Shown: positions 27,701 through 36,593 of the stretch, piece by piece | How positions within the stretch are numbered: position 1 is the first letter of the stretch | Layout: every line of letters starts with the position of its first letter | DNA from: Vibrio scophthalmi LMG 19158 | GTDB lineage: Bacteria; Pseudomonadota; Gammaproteobacteria; Enterobacterales; Vibrionaceae | DNA length: 64,000 nt | Reading direction: 5' to 3' | NCBI RefSeq assembly: GCF_000222585.1 | Contig: NZ_AFWE01000223.1 | Coordinates: 62,001 to 126,000, forward strand | The notes under the pieces: generated by a model | Told to the model about the DNA's origin: nothing | What the model saw: the letters and a program-made list of their open reading frames with translations, nothing else | Databases searched by the model: none | Program-made: the position numbers and the translations under genes

Positions 27701-28096
27701 ATGTCGAGTGCCGTATCAAGGGTTCCTGCCGCACAGAGCGAGAGAGCATTGCGTCATTTTAGTGCTCAATTAGAGTTCGAAACCGATTGTTGGGATGTGC
27801 ATCATGCGCTTACCAATCAAAGACAAGACTTTATTTTGGTCGATGTGCGGGGCAATGAATTATTCGCTCAAGGGCATATTGCTGGCGCGGTGAATATTCC
27901 TCATAGCCGTTTAAATGAGAAAGCACTTGTTGATTACCCTCTAGATTGCCTGTTCGTTGTCTATTGTGCTGGGCCGCACTGCAACGGTACGGAGAAAGCC
28001 GCGATTCGCTTAGCTAAGCTTGGGCGTCCGGTGAAGAAAATGATTGGTGGTGTGACGGGATGGCTCGATGAAGGGTTCGACCTAATAGGCTCATAA
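27701..28096 (+). CDS. Rhodanese-domain sulfurtransferase
   Basis: 131 residues. One rhodanese domain from about residue 30: FILVDVRGNELFAQGHIAGAVNIPH, then the active-site loop VYCAGPHCNGTEKAA with a likely catalytic first cysteine and a second cysteine four residues later, and MIGGVTGWLDEGF. It would carry persulfide sulfur to or from thiol acceptors in the cytoplasm. Divergent from the GlxA-type regulator, which may control it. A TauE/SafE-type carrier for sulfur compounds is three genes on, a loose hint to sulfur metabolism. Confidence 0.88.
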   Translation: MSSAVSRVPAAQSERALRHFSAQLEFETDCWDVHHALTNQRQDFILVDVRGNELFAQGHIAGAVNIPHSRLNEKALVDYPLDCLFVVYCAGPHCNGTEKAAIRLAKLGRPVKKMIGGVTGWLDEGFDLIGS

Positions 28097-28267
28097 TAAA
28101 GTCATTCTGCTGATAACTTGCATTGGTTGGTGGTTTTATATGCGCTCTATGTTTTAATTTTCAATAGTCTATGCAAATTATGCATAGACTAGCTGACGAA
28201 ATATCATTAGTAACTTAGTGCCTTGGCCACTAAACTCCGCGCTCATTTTTTACCTCATGGACTTTGT

Positions 28268-28447
28268 ATGTTCTCACAATCGCTGAAAGCTCAGTTAACC
28301 AGAATGGTGCTGTTGCTGGGTTTGACGCTCGTTGCAGTTCATCATAGCGAGCCGTTACTTGAGTTGCTTGCTCAGCAAGCCGTAGACATGGGATGCCATC
28401 AACAAAGTGGCACTCCTGAGTCAGATGCCCATTCGCATCACCATTAA
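28268..28447 (+). CDS. Small histidine-rich membrane/exported peptide
   Basis: 59 residues from the ATG at 28268. A hydrophobic stretch (MVLLLGLTLVAVHHSEPLLELL) is followed by GCHQQSGTPESDAHSHHH, rich in His with a Cys, which could bind metal. No ribosome binding site is strong and no family is recognised. The next gene, an MFS carrier, begins about 60 bases later on the same strand, and they may share a transcript. Confidence 0.45.
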   Translation: MFSQSLKAQLTRMVLLLGLTLVAVHHSEPLLELLAQQAVDMGCHQQSGTPESDAHSHHH

Positions 28448-28507
28448 TTTACTGGCCAATTCGCGTACTGATGGCCAGATCATTTCGATAAGTTATTAAG
28501 ACATATT

Positions 28508-29716
28508 ATGAGTATTTTCCGCTTTCCATTATTGGTTTGGCTAGGGATCGGCATTTTGATCACTAGCCTTGGTATTCGTCAGTCATTTGGCATTTTTATG
28601 ATGCCCATTTCTGAACACTTTCAAACGGGGCGAGAGTTTTTTAGTTTTGCTATCGCTTTGCAAAACTTACTGTTTGGTGCTTTTCAGCCATTTATTGGTA
28701 TGGCAGCAGACAAATTTGGTTCAAAACGCATTATCTTTTTAGGTGCACTTTCTTATGCGTTGGGTCTTTATTTAACTTCAATTACCTCTGAAGCGAGCAT
28801 GTTATATGTTTCTTTGGGAGCGTTAGTTGGCCTTGGTCTAAGCTGCACCAGCTATGTGATTGTTTTGGGGGCGGTGGCTAAAGTGGTACCCGCTGAACAT
28901 GCGGCAAAAGCGTTTGGTTTAACCACTGCGGCGGGTTCATTTGGTATGTTTGCGGTCATACCTGGTGCCCAATGGTTACTGATGGATTTTGGCTGGCAGC
29001 AAGCGATGCAGGTGTTCGCGGTGCTATGTACTGTGATCATGGCGTTGAGCTTATTTATGAAAACAGCACAAAGTAATAATGTGGCGAACAATCAAAATGG
29101 CCAGGATGATCTTACGCTGAGTCAGGCAATCAAAGAAGCATTTCATCACCGTGGTTACTGGTTGATTCATGCGGGTTTCTTTGTGTGTGGTTTTCACGTT
29201 ATGTTTATCGCCACTCATTTACCAAGTTACTTAGCCGATAAACACTTGCCAGCATCAAGTGCGGCAATGGCTTTGGCATACGTCGGTATTTTCAATATCT
29301 TTGGTTCGTACTTCTGGGGTGTGATGGGTGATCGCTTTAATAAGCGCTATGTGATGTCTGCGCTGTATTTGATGCGAACTGTGGTGATCGCGGGTTTTGT
29401 TACTTTGCCGATCACAGAAAACACGGCGGCTATTTTTGGTGCCGCGATTGGTTTTTGTTGGTTGGGCACAGTGCCGCTGACCTCAGGTCTAGTGCGTCAG
29501 ATCTTCGGTGCTCGTTATCTATCAACCCTGTACGGTTTGGTGTTCTTTACTCACCAAGTCGGTAGCTTCCTTGGTGCATGGGCGGGTGGCCGTATTTATG
29601 ATTACTATGGTAGCTATGAGCCAATTTGGTGGTCGACAGTCGTATTAGCCTTTATCGCGGCACTACTTCATATTCCCATTAATGACAAGCCAGTCACGCG
29701 ATTAGCAACGGCATAA
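28508..29716 (+). CDS. MFS transporter, monocarboxylate-type
   Basis: 402 residues, twelve predicted helices. Loop 2-3 carries the MFS motif GMAADKFGSKRIIFLGAL, and the N-terminal QSFGIFMMPI plus ALVGLGLSCTSYVIVLGAVAKV resemble the oxalate/formate and monocarboxylate carriers. The second half shows GVMGDRFNKRYVMSALYLMR. Substrate not assignable. Ended by a clear terminator, so the following TauE gene has its own promoter or reads through. Confidence 0.87.
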   Translation: MSIFRFPLLVWLGIGILITSLGIRQSFGIFMMPISEHFQTGREFFSFAIALQNLLFGAFQPFIGMAADKFGSKRIIFLGALSYALGLYLTSITSEASMLYVSLGALVGLGLSCTSYVIVLGAVAKVVPAEHAAKAFGLTTAAGSFGMFAVIPGAQWLLMDFGWQQAMQVFAVLCTVIMALSLFMKTAQSNNVANNQNGQDDLTLSQAIKEAFHHRGYWLIHAGFFVCGFHVMFIATHLPSYLADKHLPASSAAMALAYVGIFNIFGSYFWGVMGDRFNKRYVMSALYLMRTVVIAGFVTLPITENTAAIFGAAIGFCWLGTVPLTSGLVRQIFGARYLSTLYGLVFFTHQVGSFLGAWAGGRIYDYYGSYEPIWWSTVVLAFIAALLHIPINDKPVTRLATA

Positions 29717-29744
29717 TCATTAAGCGTAATATTACCGATATTTT

Positions 29745-29776
29745 AGAGAGCTGGGTTATACTCAGCTCTCTTTCTA
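29745..29776 (+). terminator. Terminator of the MFS gene
   Basis: AGAGAGCTG pairs with CAGCTCTCT around a 9-base loop, followed by T-rich TTTCTATCT. Confidence 0.75.
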
Positions 29777-29796
29777 TCTATCGTTTGTGGTTACCC

Positions 29797-30519
29797 ATGT
29801 TCTCAGAATGGCTTACCTCTGAGGCTCTGATTGCGGCATTTTTGATCTTTGTTGGCTCATTTGTGCAAACCTCGATTGGCTTTGGTTTGGCTATCGTCGC
29901 ATCACCGCTGTTATTTTTGGTTTCTCCTGACTATGTGCCAGCGCCGATCTGCTTGGTGGCATTGTTCATCTCATTGTTAAATGCCTTGAAATACCGCTCA
30001 AGTATTGAAATTGGTGGCCTAAAAATGGCGCTGATTGGTCGCGTTCCTGGTTCTATTGCTGGTGGGGCTTTACTTGTGATGGTGTCTGGTAATGCGCTGG
30101 CCTTATGGTTGGGTATCTTGGTGCTGTTCGCTGTATTAGTCAGCCTATTGCCCGTGCGAATTGAACCGACCCCAATGCGTATGGGTATTGCCGGATTTTT
30201 TTCAGGCTTTTTTGGTACCAGTAGCGCCATTGGCGGTCCACCAATGGCACTGTTGCTGCAACATCAAGAAGCGAATCAGCTGCGTGGCAATCTATCGGCG
30301 TTCTTTGTTTTCAGCTCGATTATTTCATTGTGTGTGCAAATGCCGGTTGGCTTTTTAAATACGCATCATCTTTGGATCACTATTCCATTGCTGCCAGCGG
30401 CTTATTTGGGCTATCGCTTAGCGCGAGCCACAACAGGCTCGTTACCGAAGGAAAAATTCGAATTGGCGCGTTGGTGTTATGTTCACTTAGTGGGGCAACG
30501 GCGGTGTGGCAAGGGATAA
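29797..30519 (+). CDS. TauE/SafE-family permease, frameshifted near its C-terminus
   Basis: About 240 residues. Eight-helix permease; the duplicated family signature is seen in SFVQTSIGFGLAIVASPLLFL near the start and GFFSGFFGTSSAIGGPPMALLLQHQ in the second half. Members export sulfite, sulfoacetate or related anions. The last 14 residues of this frame (ARWCYVHLVGQRRCGKG region) are hydrophilic and unlike the family, whereas the neighbouring frame reads KIRIGALVLCSLSGATAVWQGIMAL, a proper last helix, up to 30530. One missing A in the A-run at 30452-30456 explains this. Start ATG 29797 has only a weak ribosome binding site. Confidence 0.8.
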   Translation: MFSEWLTSEALIAAFLIFVGSFVQTSIGFGLAIVASPLLFLVSPDYVPAPICLVALFISLLNALKYRSSIEIGGLKMALIGRVPGSIAGGALLVMVSGNALALWLGILVLFAVLVSLLPVRIEPTPMRMGIAGFFSGFFGTSSAIGGPPMALLLQHQEANQLRGNLSAFFVFSSIISLCVQMPVGFLNTHHLWITIPLLPAAYLGYRLARATTGSLPKEKFELARWCYVHLVGQRRCGKG

Positions 30520-30676
30520 TGGCATTATAATTCATATTAGGTTCATGTATTTTATGAATACTAGTAGTATCTGTTTGGTTGATCATCTGGGCGATAGACC
30601 ATAAGCTCTGGGCATTAGATGAATTCCGTTCACTCTCTATGTTTTTTATTATCATTTTTTAAAAGAGGGTAAAAAT

Positions 30677-31108
30677 ATGCGAACACTCGGTAACATCATT
30701 TGGTTTTTATTCGGTGGTGTCTTTATGGGGCTAATGTGGTGGATGTTCGGTCTGCTTGCATTCATCAGTATTATCGGTATTCCATGGGGTAGAGCCTGCT
30801 TTGTGATGGGGAATTTCTCGTTTTTCCCATTTGGTAAAGAGGCGATCTCTCGTGATGAATTAACCAATGAAATGGATATTGGTACCAGCCCGTTGGGTGT
30901 TGTCGGTAACGTGATTTGGTTCCTATTGGCTGGCGTGTGGTTGGCGATTGGTCATATTTTGTCAGCCGTCGCATGTTTTGTGACCATTATCGGTATTCCA
31001 TTTGCTTTACAGCATTTGAAACTGGCGGTGATTTCACTCGCGCCGATTGGTAAAACAGTGGTATCGAAAGAAGAAGCGGCTGCAGCTCGTTACTCAATTC
31101 GTCGCTGA
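30677..31108 (+). CDS. yccF: YccF-family inner membrane protein
   Basis: 143 residues, a duplication of two halves each with paired helices: LGNIIWFLFGGVFMGLMWWMFGLLAFISIIGIPWGRACFVMGNFSFFPFGK and VGNVIWFLLAGVWLAIGHILSAVACFVTIIGIPFALQHLKLAVISLAPIGK. This is the YccF layout; the role is unknown, though E. coli YccF sits next to the yccS efflux-type gene. AGAGGG precedes the ATG. Monocistronic, strong terminator. Confidence 0.88.
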   Translation: MRTLGNIIWFLFGGVFMGLMWWMFGLLAFISIIGIPWGRACFVMGNFSFFPFGKEAISRDELTNEMDIGTSPLGVVGNVIWFLLAGVWLAIGHILSAVACFVTIIGIPFALQHLKLAVISLAPIGKTVVSKEEAAAARYSIRR

Positions 31109-31151
31109 GTCTATTGTGACATTATTGATAGACAAGAACCGTAACAAACAG

Positions 31152-31176
31152 AACGCCGCTGAATAGCGGCGTTTTT
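31152..31176 (+). terminator. Terminator of yccF
   Basis: AACGCCGCT pairs with AGCGGCGTT around GAAT, then TTTTT. Confidence 0.93.
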
Positions 31177-31208
31177 ATTGCTAAACGTTTTTATAGCTAA
31201 AAGTCTGC

Positions 31209-32078
31209 TTAGTAAGCTCTAATACCAAACGCACGTAACTGGTTGGGTAACACCTCATCGAGTCTATCGATCTCATCGACACAAACTTCAATTAAAGCGA
31301 ACTGGTGCTGCTGGTAGAGCGTTTTGATTGCCTGTTTACTCACCTCGTCAGTCGGCCCTTGATCATCGCCCCAATATTGCAGATACACCTTCCCTGTCGG
31401 GAGATAAAAATCACACAACTGTTCTTGTTCAATCGGTAATGGGCGATCATAAGCGTGAACAATGCCATTCATATAGAGCCAGTTATCAATGATTAACTCA
31501 CCGCGAGAGCGAACATAATGGCCATCTAAGGTGCGATGTTTGGCGGCAAATTTTTGCTGGAAATTAGAAAATGACTTATCGGTCGCATTGGCTTGCGCAT
31601 CTTGGCCTAAAAATTCTATTACCGTCTGTTTTAAGCGCTGATTGTGTACGATGGTATCGTGCCACAGGGCATAGTGTTGCTCGCTTTGGCTATCAACACG
31701 TTGCTGACCGCCGTGCGTTAAGCCGGATGCGGTGACATGCCAGCCACTGTCTGTTTTGTTGATCCAACCCAGCTCACTGAGTAGTTGATTAATTTTTTTA
31801 GCATTGAGTTGAAAGCGTTCACCGATCTGCGTTGCGGTGAGCTGTTTTCCATCCGTCAGTGCATCGTCGATCAACAGGTTCTCGGGCCAAATAATGTATT
31901 GACCAAACTTGGGATGTTGGAGGTATTCTCCGCCGAATCTACGGCCCAGTTCGGTCAGCACCCAACTCTCTTCACTGCGATTAATATAACCGGCGTGTTT
32001 TAGGTCATTGAACAGTTGTTTAACATCAATACTGCGCTGTTTGGCCAGCTGAGAAGTGGATATTTTAGGTTGGGTCAC
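31209..32078 (-). CDS. Unknown protein: duplicated antirepressor-like HTH plus nuclease-like domain
   Basis: 289 residues. Two similar winged-helix-like units make up the first 120 residues: STSQLAKQRSIDVKQLFNDLKHAGYI...WVLTELGRRFGG and TATQIGERFQLNAKKINQLLSELGWI...WHVTASGLTHGG, recalling the KilAC DNA-binding domain of phage antirepressors. The C-terminal part has HYVRSRGELIIDNWL and LPIEQEQLCDFYLPTGKVYLQYWGD, the pattern of a PD-(D/E)xK nuclease fold (E, then DFxLP, then a strand), but the usual E-x-K of that strand reads Q-x-W, so activity may be lost. No phage genes are near. Function unknown. Confidence 0.7.
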   Translation of the reverse strand: MTQPKISTSQLAKQRSIDVKQLFNDLKHAGYINRSEESWVLTELGRRFGGEYLQHPKFGQYIIWPENLLIDDALTDGKQLTATQIGERFQLNAKKINQLLSELGWINKTDSGWHVTASGLTHGGQQRVDSQSEQHYALWHDTIVHNQRLKQTVIEFLGQDAQANATDKSFSNFQQKFAAKHRTLDGHYVRSRGELIIDNWLYMNGIVHAYDRPLPIEQEQLCDFYLPTGKVYLQYWGDDQGPTDEVSKQAIKTLYQQHQFALIEVCVDEIDRLDEVLPNQLRAFGIRAY

Positions 32079-32174
32079 GCATGGCTCCTTTGCGCTACGA
32101 GTTAGGTCTATTTTGGCAGTAATAACGGTGATAATCTATGTTTGTATCGCACTCTTAGGCCAAACTCACGCGAT

Positions 32175-32197
32175 AAAAAAGGAGGCGAAGCCTCCTT
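32175..32197 (-). terminator. Terminator of the GGDEF gene at 32210-33970
   Basis: On the minus strand AAGGAGGC and GCCTCCTT pair around three bases and run into TTTTTT. Confidence 0.92.
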
Positions 32198-32209
32198 AGT
32201 CAATTCACA

Positions 32210-33970
32210 CTAGAATGTGTTTAATACCACCTGATTTCGACCAAGCCCTTTGGCTTGAGAAATCGCCTTGTCGGCATTACCGACGGTGATATGTTGGCTG
32301 TCACGTACCCGAGTGACGCCCATACTGATGGTGTAATGGATGTTCTCACCGTTATAGCAATAGGCGTGCTTTTCGATCAACTGCCTAAATAAATCACATT
32401 GGTCATAGGCGTCATTTTCATCATTGGCATGGAACAAGACGCAGAATTCATCCCCCCCATAACGCGCATGACTAATTGCTTTCGGCTTGGCAAAGCAGGT
32501 TTGCATCAATTCTGCAGTGGCGAGGATGATCTTGTCGCCACATTTGTGCCCATGATTGTCGTTGATCAACTTGAAGCGGTCGATATCAATCAAAGCAAAA
32601 AAGACGTGCTGGTTATCGATGTTGTGGTCAATTGCTTCACGCATGATGTGCTTGTTATCCAACTGCGTCATGACATCTTTACTAAGCAATTTCTTGTGTA
32701 GTAATAAGTTCGCTAAGGCCACTTCTGAGTAATCACAGATCATACGTACGACAGTGCGATACGTTGGCATCATTGCTTGTATGTATACCACCGCGATCAA
32801 TTCATCTTTGCTAAACAGAGGTAAGCGGTAGTGACGGGCTTGAATCATCAGTTTTTTGGCCAACGGATCAGTATGCGCTTTGCTTTGGTAGTCGATGACG
32901 CCCGGAGAAAAGTGTTGTGCCAGTGGGGTGTCACACATGACCACGCGGCTGTTACCGTGAAAGTCGACAGTACTAAATTGGTTGTTATCGCGATCATACA
33001 GACAAAATTGCACACCTTGATGAGAGACGAAACGATCAAGAATATGGCGGAATTGCTGCTTGAATTGGGCTAAATCTGTTTGGCGGTTTAGTGTCGACAA
33101 AGACTGATTAAGCTGGCGAATCAAATAGGCAATCGAACCTGAGATTAACAGTAACGAAGCGATAAAGATGGCCGTCAAACCAAACTGGTAAGAAGAGGCA
33201 AGAATATCAGATCGATCTGTTCCGGAGATGAAGACCCAGTTAAAGGCATTGTCGGTATCGAATACGGTGATTTTAAATTGGTCACGATAATAGTATTCGT
33301 AATGGCCAAATTGTTGCCCGGAATCAATCAAGGCGCTAATGCCGCCATGATAGCTCACAGAAGGGGAGCCAATACGGCTTGGATCTGGATGAAAGATTAA
33401 GCGTTCAGTATGACGATCAATCACAAACACATAGCCATCGCTGAGCGTTCGTAAACCTCTTAGACTTTGAGTAGTATGCATAAGATCGAACTCAAGCCAG
33501 ATTTGATTGTCACTATCCGGAGTGTATTTAACTGCAAATACCCAATAGCCGGGCTTTTTCTCATAAAGAGAAGAAACCGCTAATTTGGCGGACAATTTGA
33601 CCAATGGTGTCCAAATAATGTCTGCGTTGCGCTCAGCATCGGTCGATTGCAGTGACACCGAACGATATTGGCCAGTTTCTTGGTTTACATGGATCACATC
33701 GGCATACAAAGGAGAGTGCTTGAGAATGCGTTTTGCCGTGTTGTTGAATTGCGTCAGAGATGTCGTGTTATCTAACAGGAACAGCTTGCTGGAGGCGGCT
33801 TCGATTTGAGTAGCAACTAAGCTAGAGGCGGTATTAAGGTTAGCAAGTGACTGCATATCAGCATCTTGTTCGGATGTTTTGAACTGCTGATAAGCCAAGT
33901 AAATCATACCGAGTGATAATAGTATAACGTACGGCCTGAGCGTGTGGATAACTAACTTAGGTAAAGCCAT
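32210..33970 (-). CDS. Membrane sensor diguanylate cyclase with Cache-like domain
   Basis: 586 residues. Helix one (about 11-28) and helix two (about 275-300) enclose a 240-residue periplasmic region of the double-Cache kind (GYVFVIDRHTERLIFHPDPSRIG is its typical strand). A middle cytoplasmic stretch of about 150 residues looks like a GAF-type domain, and a GGDEF domain closes the protein with an intact GGDEF at 505-509 and LIDIDRFKLINDNHGHKCGD. The usual DPLTGLxNR entry is altered to DVMTQLDNKH. No RxxD inhibitory site is seen. It should make c-di-GMP in answer to a small extracellular ligand. Alone on its transcript, with a terminator. Confidence 0.9.
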   Translation of the reverse strand: MALPKLVIHTLRPYVILLSLGMIYLAYQQFKTSEQDADMQSLANLNTASSLVATQIEAASSKLFLLDNTTSLTQFNNTAKRILKHSPLYADVIHVNQETGQYRSVSLQSTDAERNADIIWTPLVKLSAKLAVSSLYEKKPGYWVFAVKYTPDSDNQIWLEFDLMHTTQSLRGLRTLSDGYVFVIDRHTERLIFHPDPSRIGSPSVSYHGGISALIDSGQQFGHYEYYYRDQFKITVFDTDNAFNWVFISGTDRSDILASSYQFGLTAIFIASLLLISGSIAYLIRQLNQSLSTLNRQTDLAQFKQQFRHILDRFVSHQGVQFCLYDRDNNQFSTVDFHGNSRVVMCDTPLAQHFSPGVIDYQSKAHTDPLAKKLMIQARHYRLPLFSKDELIAVVYIQAMMPTYRTVVRMICDYSEVALANLLLHKKLLSKDVMTQLDNKHIMREAIDHNIDNQHVFFALIDIDRFKLINDNHGHKCGDKIILATAELMQTCFAKPKAISHARYGGDEFCVLFHANDENDAYDQCDLFRQLIEKHAYCYNGENIHYTISMGVTRVRDSQHITVGNADKAISQAKGLGRNQVVLNTF

Positions 33971-34165
33971 AACTGATTTTTGCCAACATGTTTAAAATTA
34001 TTGTGATTTGTGTCGTATAATAAACGGATTTTGTATGCACATCAATGCACTTTTGACAACAACTCGTCGCTTTTATTAAGTAGAATTCGGGGGCGCGTCA
34101 CTTTGCGCCCCTGTTGATGTGAAGATAAACAGTGTGTACAGAACTTTCTGATTGGTTCCGGAATT

Positions 34166-36124
34166 CTAACTAGGTGAGAAATGAAAAATTGCGATTGAAA
34201 CCGGTTCAAGTAGGATTTGCTTACCATCAATCGTTTGATGCAAATCTAACCCGCCAGTATTACAGATCATATTCCACTGCTGCTGATCTTCACTCGGCAA
34301 GCTGAACCGCGCCGGTGCGTTGGTTTGGTTGATGCAATAAAATAGTTCATCGCCATGTTCGTCGATTCCAAGGTGTAAGGCGACCGCGGTGAGCTGATTC
34401 CAATCATCATGGGAGAGATCTTTACCATCGAGACGGCGCCAAAAAATCCGATTGTGATTACGACTCTCGCCACTGAATGCGCGAATAAAGGGGAGCATGT
34501 AGCATTGTCGTGCTGCAACCATCTCTGCTAACCATTGTTTAAAGTCCTGCTGATGCTGATCTAATTGCCAATTTAGCCAACTGATTTCGTTGTCTTGGCA
34601 ATACGCGTTGTTATTGCCTTTTTGTGTATGTGACAACACATCAGCGGTTAAAATGTGTGGAATACCAAATGAGAACAGCAGTGTGGCCATAAAATTGCGT
34701 TTTTGTTTTTCACGCAGACTGGTCACAGATTGACGATCTGATGGCCCCTCAATGCCATAGTTTGCCGAACGGTTGTCACCGTGTCCGTCACGGTTTTGCT
34801 CTCCGTTAGCTTCGTTATGTTTAGACTTATAGGAGACCAGATCTTGCAGGCAGAAGCCGTCATGGTAAGTAATGTAATTGACCGTGAGGCGATAAGGCCA
34901 GTTGGCGGCGCTATAGAGATCTCGTGATCCCATTAAGCGTGTCGCGAGCTCTTTTAGATAGCCATTGTCACCGCGCCAAAAGCTCCGGCTAATATCGCGT
35001 AAGCGATCATTACATTCATTCCAACCTTGCGGGAAATTACCGACTTGATAACCATTTGGTCCGATATCCCAAGGCTCTGCAATGAGTTTGGTTTGCTTGA
35101 GGACGGGATCTTGCGCAACAGCTTTGAAAAAACCACTGTTTGGATTGAATTGATCACCTTCACGACCAAGAGTGGCTGCGAGATCGAAACGGAAACCATC
35201 AATATGGAATTCGTTAACCCAGTAACGAAGGGTATCCATAATTAAGTTAAGTGATGGTTGATACGCTAAGTTGACGGTGTTACCACAACCAGTGTAGTTG
35301 GCAAAATGGTGGCCATGAGTTAGGTAGTGATGCTTGTCGAGTGCTCTGAGGTTAAACGCTGGTCCATCGCTGCCCCCTTCTGCTGTGTGGTTGTAGACTA
35401 CATCTAGAATGACTTCAATGCCATGACGGTGCAGTTCTCGAATGGTGGTTTTGAGCTCAAAGACCGCATCGTATTCTGCGTAACGTGGATCAGGAACCAT
35501 GAAGAGATAAGGATTGTATCCCCAATAGTTCACCTTGCGCATTGAGAGTAGGTGAGGTTCATGCATACAGGCTGTGATCGGCATTAGTTGAATCGTGTTG
35601 ATGTTTTGTTCACGGTAGAAGGTCAACATCGCTTCACTGATCAAGCCAAGATAGCGACCTTGCTGGCTAGTTGAAACGTTAGGGTTGCACTTAGTGACGC
35701 CCTTTACGTGAGTTTCAAACAACACCATTTCATCGCGAGGTCGGTTGGGTTTGATTACGTCTTGCCAGTCAAATTTATCATTAGTCACGACACATTTAGC
35801 CAGCTTAAAACTTTTTTCAGCGTTAAACGGTAAGGTGTAACTCAGTTCACGCTCTAGAGCTTTGGCATAGGGATCAGCGAGGTAATGTAATTGGCCGTTG
35901 ATTGTTGTGATGTATCCGTATTTTTGACCTGCTTGAATATCGGTAATGTAAGTGTGTTTCACGCCCGCATATTCATGCTCTAATGGATGAGTAGTATAAC
36001 TGCCAGAATCGTCAAACAACGCCAGTTGAATGTCAGGGCAGTCCGGCGAATGAATCGCAAAGTTACACCCTTGTTGAGTTAGAGTGGCACCGAGCGGATA
36101 TGGGCTTGAATTAGTCACTGTCAT
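34166..36124 (-). CDS. glgX: Glycogen debranching enzyme GlgX
   Basis: 652 residues, GH13 isoamylase type. N-terminal CBM48 domain (SPYPLGATLTQQGCNFAIHSPDCPDIQLALFDD), barrel regions ILDVVYNHTAEGG, HIDGFRFDLAATLGR with the nucleophile Asp, LIAEPWDIGPNGYQVGNFPQGW with the acid Glu, and NYITYHDGFCLQDLVSY. It removes short alpha-1,6 branches left by glycogen phosphorylase. Usual GlgX length is about 650. It is not next to other glg genes here. Start ATG 36124 fits the family N-terminus; no strong ribosome binding site is seen. Confidence 0.92.
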   Translation of the reverse strand: MTVTNSSPYPLGATLTQQGCNFAIHSPDCPDIQLALFDDSGSYTTHPLEHEYAGVKHTYITDIQAGQKYGYITTINGQLHYLADPYAKALERELSYTLPFNAEKSFKLAKCVVTNDKFDWQDVIKPNRPRDEMVLFETHVKGVTKCNPNVSTSQQGRYLGLISEAMLTFYREQNINTIQLMPITACMHEPHLLSMRKVNYWGYNPYLFMVPDPRYAEYDAVFELKTTIRELHRHGIEVILDVVYNHTAEGGSDGPAFNLRALDKHHYLTHGHHFANYTGCGNTVNLAYQPSLNLIMDTLRYWVNEFHIDGFRFDLAATLGREGDQFNPNSGFFKAVAQDPVLKQTKLIAEPWDIGPNGYQVGNFPQGWNECNDRLRDISRSFWRGDNGYLKELATRLMGSRDLYSAANWPYRLTVNYITYHDGFCLQDLVSYKSKHNEANGEQNRDGHGDNRSANYGIEGPSDRQSVTSLREKQKRNFMATLLFSFGIPHILTADVLSHTQKGNNNAYCQDNEISWLNWQLDQHQQDFKQWLAEMVAARQCYMLPFIRAFSGESRNHNRIFWRRLDGKDLSHDDWNQLTAVALHLGIDEHGDELFYCINQTNAPARFSLPSEDQQQWNMICNTGGLDLHQTIDGKQILLEPVSIAIFHFSPS

Positions 36125-36593
36125 TGATTTTATTATGTGTCTTCTGTAAGTGGATTTATCACTTGGTTAAGTACTTAAAATACCATCCAATTTTAGAGCA
36201 GAGATGCTCGCTTGAATTAGCATACTGTTATCTCTTTTTCTAAATAGTGAACTATATTGCATTTTGTATTACAGAATGTTGTCTAACTTTGACTGTTTTT
36301 TATCGTCAAATGTGATCGATCTCCAGCCTCTAAGCTCTTAGAACCAATATTAACGCTCTTGTTTCCCAATCGGTTGCTAGAAACAATAAGTGGTTTGTGG
36401 AGATATGCCTCCACAATGGCTACAAATAGTGTGTTTATTGTTCGCGGTTGTCTAAATTAGACTCACTATTTTCTTGCTGCGAAATAGAAGGAAAGATAGT
36501 TGCAGTATTGACCGCATATTGATTAGGGGTATCTACGTCGAGGTAATGTTTTTAATACAATGGAGCAAATATCCAGTGAACGGGAAGACTAGG
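36125..36593. other. Divergent region between glgX and the lipoprotein gene
   Basis: About 470 AT-rich bases. A half CRP-like site (AAATGTGATCGATC at 36308-36321) and an 8-bp perfect inverted repeat (36395-36416) are the only recognisable signals. No gene. Confidence 0.35.
36395..36416. repeat. Inverted repeat TTGTGGAG-N6-CTCCACAA
   Basis: Eight exact pairs around ATATGC, in the divergent region before the lipoprotein gene. Could be a dimeric repressor operator or an RNA hairpin. Confidence 0.4.

Noticed and set aside
30330-30530. 66-codon open frame overlapping the end of the TauE gene
   Set aside because: Not an independent gene; its C-terminal part is the displaced last helix of the permease.
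31209-32078. Prophage remnant because of antirepressor-like HTH
   Set aside because: No integrase, structural or lysis genes nearby; neighbours are ordinary chromosomal genes.
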